Of a stretch of DNA of 10,466 nucleotides, positions 5,544-10,466 are shown in pieces (the stretch's first letter is position 1; each line of letters opens with the position of its first letter). The stretch comes from Rhodospirillales bacterium (GTDB lineage Bacteria; Pseudomonadota; Alphaproteobacteria; Acetobacterales; Acetobacteraceae). The DNA is taken from the NCBI GenBank assembly GCA_028866335.1, contig JAGWIL010000040.1, positions 1 through 10,466 of the forward strand, written 5' to 3'. A program made the translations under genes and the position numbers. The notes under the pieces are model-generated. The model saw only the letters and a list, made by a program, of their open reading frames with translations, was not told the origin of the DNA and made no database searches.

Positions 5544-7472
5544 TTATCCGCAAGGAATGTATTGCAGGGCAAAATCCCCCAATGATGTTCCATCCGCGTT
5601 TCTGAAGATCAGGTGCAATCCGCCCAGCGCCCAATCTCCGGTTTTTAGAACCGAGGGCGGCGTAGGGCCACCCCAGAGAAACGCTTTGGCCGGTGGCGTT
5701 TGTACATAAATCGTCATTCCCGGAATGAGCTGTTTTTCTTCATACTTTAAATCGATGGTCTCGGGCGCGTTGGTGTAAACGCAGGCTGCGTGGGAGGAGA
5801 CGGATAAGTTTATTTGTGGGTTGTTCGAAACGCTCATCGCCGCAAGGTGAAAGCCATGGCCCGCTTGCTTGTCTACTCCCGGAACATATTCCGCCGGACA
5901 GAGATTGAAATCCGGGCTGATATTCGCTGTCATTTGCTGGCATTTCGAAAAATCGACCTGCAAGCCGAAATCATTCAGGCGCCATATGGGCGGCAGCGTA
6001 TTCTGGGCCAGGACCACATATAAATGCGATGCAGCCGCCACGCGTTGATGGATCATCGCATTCAGTCGGTAGCCAACAAATTCAGAGGTGTCGATGTAAG
6101 GCGGTATGCCGATGAATGTGGCGCCGGGTGATTGAGATGCCAGAAACGGCGCAAAAAACGCGGAAGGGTAGTTAATGAATACCACTGCCGACGCCGCCGG
6201 AAGTGCTGGAACATCCGCCTGCCAAACCGTTTTGCCATACGGCACGCGGCCAAAATTGGGGTAAACGGTGAAGGCGCAAAGTATAACGGAAAAAACGGCC
6301 AGGGCGGCAGCGATGATGTGCCGTGCGCGCCTGGGCAATGAAGTTGCCTGAAAAATTCTGAAGATGGCGACGATCAGAAGCGATCCCAGAATGCTCTCCA
6401 GCCCCGCGCTATACCGCAGAATGGAAAACATCGCCTCCCAGACGGCATAGGTGATGACGATATACAGTGCCAGATAGTCACCGCGCCGGGCCGCAATGGT
6501 TCTGCCTGTCTGGGGTTTCTGGGTTATATACAAAATTCCAACGGCCACCACGCTAACAAACGCGATAGCGTAGCGGGCATCTACAAACGGCAGTTCGATC
6601 ACTTTGTGGCTCAGGCGCAGCCAGTAAAACGGGTAGAATATCGCCTGCAACACCCCGCTCGGCATGGCGTGCATGTCGCGGCCGTTAATTGGCGCAACCC
6701 ATGGCGAATGAAAGACATTGTTGAACATCGGAAAAAGCGGGTTGCCGGTGAGCTTATAGAGACGATACCCCCAGGGTCCCCATAGTCCCGAAACCGTAAT
6801 GGTCCAGCTGAGCGATAATAGTGTAGCGCGTTTCAGGCGGTCAAAAAGCGAGCCAGGAAACGCCAGGCAAAGTACCCCTGCTCCTGGCGCGTAAAGACCG
6901 GCGGTGAATTTAAGCCCCGCCGCCGCGCCGAACAAAAGCCCCGCGATAAATGCGGACCAGCTTTCCCATTTAATCGATTTTCCTGGGGCTTGCAGCAGAA
7001 ACCACAACCCGATGACCGACAGAGCGGCGACGGGTATTTCGTTAAAACTAGTGCCGATTTGGATAATGTCGGCGACGCCGGAACAACCGAAGGCCACGGC
7101 GGCCAAACATGCTGCAATGCGTAAAAATTTATTATTCCGCAAATCCTCCGTTACAAGCCAGGCAACCTGAAAACAGGCAAATACCAAAACCCCAAAGGGC
7201 AGGCCCATTATAAATGCCACAGCCCTCGGAGCGTTTTCGAAGGCGCGCGTTGCCATCCAATAATATGGCAAGTCCAGAAATGGAGAAAAATAGGTTTGAA
7301 TCGCGGCCGGGAACAAATCCACTTTTAACCGGCCAGAAAAAAAAGACCATGCGTTGTAGATATGGTAGTTTTGCAGGTCCCAGTTGGAATCCTGGCCCAT
7401 GAGACAGGAAATGATACCGCCCATCATCAGGCAAGCGAAAAGCAGAACAGCGTTGTGCCGGATCAATACCAT
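5544..7472 (-). CDS. Multi-pass membrane protein resembling GT-C glycosyltransferases
   Basis: Predicted 642 residues. A first membrane span (about 7-25) leads into GQDSNWDLQNYHIYN (26-40). The WDLxNYHxYN block with acidic residues (Asp28, Asp32) in the first outside loop is the arrangement in which GT-C enzymes keep their catalytic acid. About ten more hydrophobic segments follow to residue 403 (for example 84-107, 120-137, 147-161, 172-188, 214-232, 301-316, 332-350, 359-373, 386-403). A soluble part (404-642) follows, with a possible separate beta-rich end domain from about 550 (VQTPPAKAFLWGGP...KTGDWALGGLHLIF). Such proteins usually move a sugar from a polyprenyl-linked donor at the periplasmic face; donor and acceptor are unknown here. 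The ATG has no normal Shine-Dalgarno, only a G8 run. One sampled line (7261-7320) is about 43% GC and another (6961-7020) 50%, against about 70% in a sampled line of the GH17 gene. No polysaccharide cluster surrounds it. Confidence 0.72.
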   Translation of the reverse strand: MVLIRHNAVLLFACLMMGGIISCLMGQDSNWDLQNYHIYNAWSFFSGRLKVDLFPAAIQTYFSPFLDLPYYWMATRAFENAPRAVAFIMGLPFGVLVFACFQVAWLVTEDLRNNKFLRIAACLAAVAFGCSGVADIIQIGTSFNEIPVAALSVIGLWFLLQAPGKSIKWESWSAFIAGLLFGAAAGLKFTAGLYAPGAGVLCLAFPGSLFDRLKRATLLSLSWTITVSGLWGPWGYRLYKLTGNPLFPMFNNVFHSPWVAPINGRDMHAMPSGVLQAIFYPFYWLRLSHKVIELPFVDARYAIAFVSVVAVGILYITQKPQTGRTIAARRGDYLALYIVITYAVWEAMFSILRYSAGLESILGSLLIVAIFRIFQATSLPRRARHIIAAALAVFSVILCAFTVYPNFGRVPYGKTVWQADVPALPAASAVVFINYPSAFFAPFLASQSPGATFIGIPPYIDTSEFVGYRLNAMIHQRVAAASHLYVVLAQNTLPPIWRLNDFGLQVDFSKCQQMTANISPDFNLCPAEYVPGVDKQAGHGFHLAAMSVSNNPQINLSVSSHAACVYTNAPETIDLKYEEKQLIPGMTIYVQTPPAKAFLWGGPTPPSVLKTGDWALGGLHLIFRNADGTSLGDFALQYIPCG

Positions 7473-7480
7473 TCTGCCAA

Positions 7481-7488
7481 CCCCCCCC
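7481..7488 (-). promoter_or_regulatory. G8 homopolymer run in the translation start region of the GT-C-type gene
   Basis: Eight consecutive C on the plus strand read as G8 in the mRNA, 8 nt before the ATG at 7472, exactly where a Shine-Dalgarno would be. No other purine-rich ribosome binding site is present. A second homopolymer, C7 in the mRNA (7538-7544), lies 49 nt further upstream and could pair with it. Confidence 0.5.
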
Positions 7489-7520
7489 GCCTGATTAGAT
7501 CGGATCGATAATGCCAGGCG
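7488..7520 (-). repeat. Bulged hairpin in the leader of the GT-C-type gene
   Basis: The arm 7488-7497 (plus strand CGCCTGATTA) matches the complement of 7509-7520 (TAATGCCAGGCG), except for a 2-nt bulge. This gives about 10 bp with an 11-nt loop. The proximal arm ends in the first G of the G8 run, so the fold would stack next to the ribosome binding region. It has no U run and is not a standard terminator for the upstream CoA-binding gene. Confidence 0.5.
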
Positions 7521-7553
7521 AAGGCCGTGTCGAGTTTGGGGGGGCTACTAAAA

Positions 7554-8012
7554 TTACGTATGTTGTATCACGCCGGAATGTTGTTCATCCGGCCCGGCAA
7601 TGCCCAGGCGCGGCATTTCAATGGCCGGGCAGCGGTTCATCACCACTTTCAGGCCAGCCTTGCTGGCTTCCCTGGCTGCTTGTTCGTTCACCACGCCAAG
7701 CTGCATCCATATGGTTTTGGCACCCAGCTTAATCGCCTCCTGCACGGGCTCCAGCACCTCGGTTGGGCGGCGGAAAAGCTCAAGCATGTCAAACGGGCCT
7801 GCCTCTTCCAACGTGGCCACAACTTTCTGTCCATGAATCTCCTGCCCCGCCAGGGCTGGGTTTACCGGCACAACCTCATAGCCGTGCCGCAGCAGAAACT
7901 GCATCACCCCGTAGGAGGGCCGGTCCGGCTTGTTGGAGGCCCCCACCAGCGCGATGCGCTTTGTGTTGGTGAGAATAGAAATCAGTTCCTGGTCGCTGTT
8001 CTGGTCCGTCAT
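7554..8012 (-). CDS. CoA-binding Rossmann-fold protein, YccU type
   Basis: Predicted 152 residues from the chosen start. It is a single CoA_binding_2 domain, like E. coli YccU and the N-terminal domain of succinyl-CoA synthetase-like proteins. Visible signatures: RIALVGASNKPDRPSYGV (19-36, the nucleotide-binding glycine turn), YEVVPVNP (45-52), GQEIHG (56-61), FDMLELFRRP (74-83), AKTIWMQLGVVNEQAAREA (98-116) and VVMNRCPAIEMPRL (123-136). The NRCPAIE block corresponds to the DRCxKIE end motif of the family. It is cytoplasmic; the family binds CoA, but the physiological role is unknown. ATG at 8012 begins the normal N-terminal extension. ATG at 8036 would add eight residues (MGPHWKRE) and lies within an inverted repeat, and neither has a well-placed Shine-Dalgarno. 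It is divergent from the GH17 gene and is followed after 81 bp by the GT-C-type gene on the same strand. Confidence 0.88.
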   Translation of the reverse strand: MTDQNSDQELISILTNTKRIALVGASNKPDRPSYGVMQFLLRHGYEVVPVNPALAGQEIHGQKVVATLEEAGPFDMLELFRRPTEVLEPVQEAIKLGAKTIWMQLGVVNEQAAREASKAGLKVVMNRCPAIEMPRLGIAGPDEQHSGVIQHT

Positions 8013-8021
8013 CTCTCTTTT

Positions 8022-8039
8022 CCAATGCGGGCCCATTGG
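8022..8039. promoter_or_regulatory. Inverted repeat CCAATG-N6-CATTGG in the divergent spacer
   Basis: Perfect 6-bp arms around a GC core (8028-8033) fill almost half of the 40-bp gap between the CoA-binding gene (leftward from 8012) and the GH17 gene (rightward from 8053). The position would allow one factor to affect both genes, but no clear -10/-35 boxes fit in the gap, so promoters may lie inside the opposing coding regions. Confidence 0.4.
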
Positions 8040-8052
8040 CTAAGCCTGGGCC

Positions 8053-9666
8053 ATGATTAAAGGTCTCTCCGCCTGCGTGCTGCTCAGCCTGCTCACCTTC
8101 TATCTCTGGCGGGCACCGAATCAACCCCAGGCTGGGGATGTGACCATGCCGGCGGGCAAGTTCAACTCCCTGTCCTACGCCCCCTACCAGGCCTGGCAGA
8201 CGCCGATGGACAAAACCTTCCCCACCCCGGCGCAGATTGCCAGGGATATGGCGCTGATGAAAGGCCAGGCGAACGGCATCCGCACGTATTCCTCTGTCGA
8301 GGGCTCGTTGCCGGAAACCATGGCGCGCATCAATGCTGGCACGGACATCGCGGGGTTGGCCAAGCAGGCGGGTCTCAAAGTCTGGCTGGGCATCTGGCTC
8401 AGCTCCAACCCCGCAGACAACGCCAAGGAAATGCAAGCTGGCATCGCCGAAGCCAATGCCTACCCGGGCACGGTCACGCGCGTGGTGGTGGGCAACGAGG
8501 TGCTGCTGCGGCGAGACCTTTCGGTGGATGATCTGATCAAGGACATCGATTTTGTGCGCGGGCAGGTGAAACAACCGGTGGCCTATGCGGACGTAACTGA
8601 TTTCTGGGCGCAGTTTCCGCAAGTTGCCCCGCATGTGGATGTCGTGATGATCCATTTCCTGCCGTATTGGGAAGATACGCCGCTTTCGGTGGATGACGCG
8701 CTGGCGGAAATCGGCTCCACCACCGAGAAATTCAAGAAGTTGTTTCCGGGCAAGCAAATCTCCATCGGCGAAACGGGCTGGCCCAGCCGTGGCCGCTGGC
8801 GTGGCCCGGCGGCACCTTCCCGCGTGAACGAGGCGGTGTTTCTCCGGCGCTTTGTCACTTTGGCTGACAAAGAGGGGGTGGATTACAACCTCATCGAAGC
8901 CTTCGACCAGAATTGGAAATATGAGGATGAGGGCGTGGCCGGAGCGAATTGGGGCATCTGGAACGCCAACCGGGTGCAGAAATTTCCGTTGAACGGCCCG
9001 GTGGTCGAGCATCCCTCCTGGCCCTGGTATGCGGGGCTGGGCGCGTTGGCCGGGTGCCTGCTGTTCGCTTCCACTGGCTTGCGCAACCTGCGCCTCGCGG
9101 TGCCGGCCTTTGCGCTGGGCAGCGGCTTCGCGCTGGCCTGCATGGGCACGCTGCCGATGCTGTACGACAACTGGCTGCGGCTGGATGCGCTGGTTAACCT
9201 GCCCTTGCAGGCGTTGCTGGCCTTTGCCGCCATCAGGCGCGCGGCGGCGTTTCTGGCCGGGCACCCGCCCGCCTTCACCCGCACCGGGGCTGAATTTCTG
9301 GCCCGGCTGCGGCGCGGGCGTTTTGGGTTTGATTACGGCTCGCTCTATTTTCTGTTCCTTGCCTCGGCCGCTTTGTTCCAGGCGCTGCTGGTGTTCGATG
9401 GCCGCTACCGCGACGCACCAATGGCCGTGTTCATAGTGGCAGTAATGGCCTCTGTGCTGCGGCTATGGACCAAAGACCACCCGGCCCTGGCCTGGGAGGA
9501 GGCGCTCTCTGGCGTGGCACTGGCAGGGCTGGCCCTGGCGGATCTGGTGATTGAGGGCCCGGAGAATCTGGATTTTATCGTGTGGAACGTAGCCGCCCTG
9601 GTGCTGGCGGCACCGGTGCTGCTGGGGCTGTGGCAGCGGTTCAAACCGCGCCGCGTACGCCTATAA
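8053..9666 (+). CDS. Membrane-anchored GH17 family beta-1,3-glucan hydrolase/transglycosylase
   Basis: Predicted 537 residues. An N-terminal membrane anchor (about 5-19) is followed by a glycoside hydrolase family 17 barrel (about 35-320) and then about seven hydrophobic spans (323-340, 346-369, 374-393, 430-449, 455-470, 484-500, 505-527). The barrel carries both GH17 catalytic signatures: the acid/base Glu149 in VVVGNEV and the nucleophile Glu240 in ISIGETGWPS. SYAPYQ (41-46), GIRTYSSVEG (75-84) and EAFDQNWKY (282-290) also fit the family. The GH17 part is expected in the periplasm. Bacterial relatives of this build in Pseudomonas and Azotobacter act as beta-1,3-glucan glucanosyltransferases, and Bradyrhizobium NdvC contains a GH17 domain, so remodelling of periplasmic or exported beta-glucan is the likely role. 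No NdvB-type synthase is in the window. ATG at 8053 lacks a strong Shine-Dalgarno but begins the signal anchor. The last 6 bp overlap the end of the convergent GFA gene. Confidence 0.87.
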   Translation: MIKGLSACVLLSLLTFYLWRAPNQPQAGDVTMPAGKFNSLSYAPYQAWQTPMDKTFPTPAQIARDMALMKGQANGIRTYSSVEGSLPETMARINAGTDIAGLAKQAGLKVWLGIWLSSNPADNAKEMQAGIAEANAYPGTVTRVVVGNEVLLRRDLSVDDLIKDIDFVRGQVKQPVAYADVTDFWAQFPQVAPHVDVVMIHFLPYWEDTPLSVDDALAEIGSTTEKFKKLFPGKQISIGETGWPSRGRWRGPAAPSRVNEAVFLRRFVTLADKEGVDYNLIEAFDQNWKYEDEGVAGANWGIWNANRVQKFPLNGPVVEHPSWPWYAGLGALAGCLLFASTGLRNLRLAVPAFALGSGFALACMGTLPMLYDNWLRLDALVNLPLQALLAFAAIRRAAAFLAGHPPAFTRTGAEFLARLRRGRFGFDYGSLYFLFLASAALFQALLVFDGRYRDAPMAVFIVAVMASVLRLWTKDHPALAWEEALSGVALAGLALADLVIEGPENLDFIVWNVAALVLAAPVLLGLWQRFKPRRVRL

Positions 9667-10065
9667 ATCGTAAGGCGGCGCTTTCTCATAACCCGGTAGC
9701 GTCTCATCCAGCGCCTGCCAGGAAACCCGCTCGCACAGCCAGCCCTGGGTGGTCGGGCGGATCGCCTCAGCATCATCCAAAGATCCAAGTGTAACGCCAA
9801 CGGAGCGGCCTTGCGTGTCGGTCATGTAAAGCGGCGTGCCACAATCCGGGCAGAACCAGCGCATGGCACCGGGGGAGGAGGCAAACCCCTTCGCCGTCCC
9901 CTTGGTTACGGCAAAACGCGAAGGCGGCACCTGCACCCAGGGTAAGGCGGCGGCACCGCTCGCCTTGCGGCATTCCCGGCAGAAACAAACATCCGCCACG
10001 TCTCCGGGCGCAAATTCCAACCGGTAGGTAACGCCGCCGCAAAGGCACCCGCCGGTAAGGTTCAT
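9661..10065 (-). CDS. GFA-family (Gfa/CENP-V fold) zinc-binding protein
   Basis: Predicted 134 residues, a normal single-domain GFA length. Zinc-ligand cysteines appear in the family order: Cys7 and Cys9 in GGCLCGGVTYR, Cys27, Cys29 and Cys32 in VCFCRECRKASG, and Cys72 and Cys75 in FCPDCGTPLY. The position that is usually His in CHCxxCR is Phe28 here. The family was named after a glutathione-dependent formaldehyde-activating enzyme, but most members have no proven reaction, so no substrate is assigned. I chose ATG at 10065 because the GGCLCG motif must lie near the N terminus and because this ATG shares its first base with the stop of the upstream gene (TGATG). The open frame extends further upstream to 10233, but that part only shadows the cupin gene. 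Translation is probably coupled to the XRE-cupin gene. Confidence 0.9.
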   Translation of the reverse strand: MNLTGGCLCGGVTYRLEFAPGDVADVCFCRECRKASGAAALPWVQVPPSRFAVTKGTAKGFASSPGAMRWFCPDCGTPLYMTDTQGRSVGVTLGSLDDAEAIRPTTQGWLCERVSWQALDETLPGYEKAPPYDL

Positions 10066-10466
10066 CAGAAGGTCGGCGGCGAGTTGGCGCTTATCAGCAC
10101 GCAAGGCTCGCTCCCCTGGTTGCGGAAGCGGTGTGGAATGTCCGAGCGGAAATAATACGCATCGCCTGGGCCCAGCACGCGCTCCTGAGCCCCCACCGTA
10201 ACCGTGAGGTTGCCAGTCACCACAATGCCGCATTCCTCGCCCTCATGGCGCAGCATGGTGTCACCCGTATCGGCACCGGGCTGGTAAACCTCCCGCAGCA
10301 TACCCAGCGCCTTGCCCTTCGCGCGGCGGCCCACCAGCCGCATGGAAATCTCCGGCAGATGGGCAATCTCGGTCAGCTCGCCAGCGCTAAAAAACACGTC
10401 GTCCGAGGGTGAAAAATCCAGCGTGAAAAAATCCGCCAGGGAAAGCGGCAGGCCCTCCAGAATTTT
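10065..10466 (-). CDS. XRE-type transcriptional regulator with C-terminal cupin sensor (partial, 5' end outside window)
   Basis: The frame is open to the right edge, so the start is missing; 133 residues plus stop are visible. The visible part begins KILEGLPLSLADFF, the end of a helix-turn-helix XRE domain and its linker as found in XRE-cupin regulators. A linker FFSAGEL (25-31) and a cupin_2 barrel (about 50-127) follow. Cupin features are LRHEGEECGIVVTGNLTVTV (72-91), LGPGDAYYFRSDIPHRFRN (98-116) and the closing strand PCVLISANSP. His74, Glu78 and His112 are candidate metal or ligand contacts. Regulators of this build, such as PuuR, sense small molecules through the cupin. The target is unknown, but the coupled GFA gene downstream makes it a natural first candidate. 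A GTG at 10397 is in frame but would remove the LADFF linker, so I do not take it as the start. Confidence 0.88.
   Translation of the reverse strand, partial: KILEGLPLSLADFFTLDFSPSDDVFFSAGELTEIAHLPEISMRLVGRRAKGKALGMLREVYQPGADTGDTMLRHEGEECGIVVTGNLTVTVGAQERVLGPGDAYYFRSDIPHRFRNQGSEPCVLISANSPPTF

Noticed and set aside
5411..5605. Small open frame beginning MQCMTDGCLAQLVEQ across the tRNA
   Set aside because: It is the well-known spurious protein obtained by translating a tRNA gene; the region is tRNA-Lys(CTT).
7876..9264. 462-codon leftward open frame opposite the GH17 gene
   Set aside because: It lies antisense to a gene with both GH17 catalytic signatures and also overlaps the CoA-binding gene in another frame; it lacks any family pattern.
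10066..10233. N-terminal extension of the GFA protein to 10233
   Set aside because: The added residues are an out-of-frame shadow of the cupin gene and precede the conserved near-N-terminal GGCLCG motif.
1..10466. CRISPR array, insertion sequence, prophage, toxin-antitoxin or defence system
   Set aside because: No regularly spaced direct repeats, transposase or integrase motifs, terminal inverted repeats or known defence-domain signatures were seen.

Overview
The window reads as chromosomal DNA of a fairly GC-rich proteobacterium, most likely an alphaproteobacterium. An Acetobacteraceae-type acidophile is my best guess, based on the protein styles (AmtB tail, LivHMGF, the GH17 membrane protein, the GT-C-type protein) and codon usage; nothing here fixes the genus. 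Most of it is ordinary core metabolism and transport. I do not see a CRISPR array, phage, transposon, toxin-antitoxin pair or recognisable defence system.

Left part (1-5428), nitrogen acquisition. The last 55 codons of an ammonium transporter gene (amt) run rightward and meet a perfectly palindromic bidirectional terminator at 186-215. Facing it is a complete leftward branched-chain amino acid ABC transporter operon, read livH-livM-livG-livF-livK from 5135 down to 231. The four permease/ATPase genes are packed with 4-nt ATGA overlaps or a 3-nt gap. The binding-protein gene livK comes last, 65 nt after livF, with its own strong ribosome binding site and a TTG start. A candidate livH promoter (TTGACG, 17-nt spacer, TCCTAT) contains a 12-bp palindrome. 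A second inverted repeat lies between this promoter and a candidate rightward promoter that points at the tRNA.

Middle part (5429-8012). A complete tRNA-Lys(CTT) with encoded CCA is followed by a leftward 642-residue multi-pass membrane protein resembling GT-C glycosyltransferases. In sampled stretches it is less GC-rich than its neighbours. Its short leader carries a G8 run where the Shine-Dalgarno should be, with a bulged hairpin abutting it. Upstream on the same strand is a small CoA-binding Rossmann protein of the YccU type.

Right part (8013-10466). Divergent from the CoA-binding gene, across only 40 bp that hold an inverted repeat, runs a GH17 beta-1,3-glucan-active enzyme fused to a multi-pass membrane domain. 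Its end overlaps by 6 bp with the end of a leftward GFA-family zinc protein. That gene is joined by a TGATG stop/start overlap to an upstream XRE-cupin regulator, which is cut by the window edge.

Functionally, amt and liv together suggest a nitrogen-scavenging neighbourhood, while the GT-C-type and GH17 genes suggest separate cell-surface glycan functions. The most follow-up-worthy points are regulatory: the G8/hairpin leader of the GT-C-type gene, the back-to-back livH/tRNA promoter region, and the inverted repeat in the 40-bp divergent spacer.
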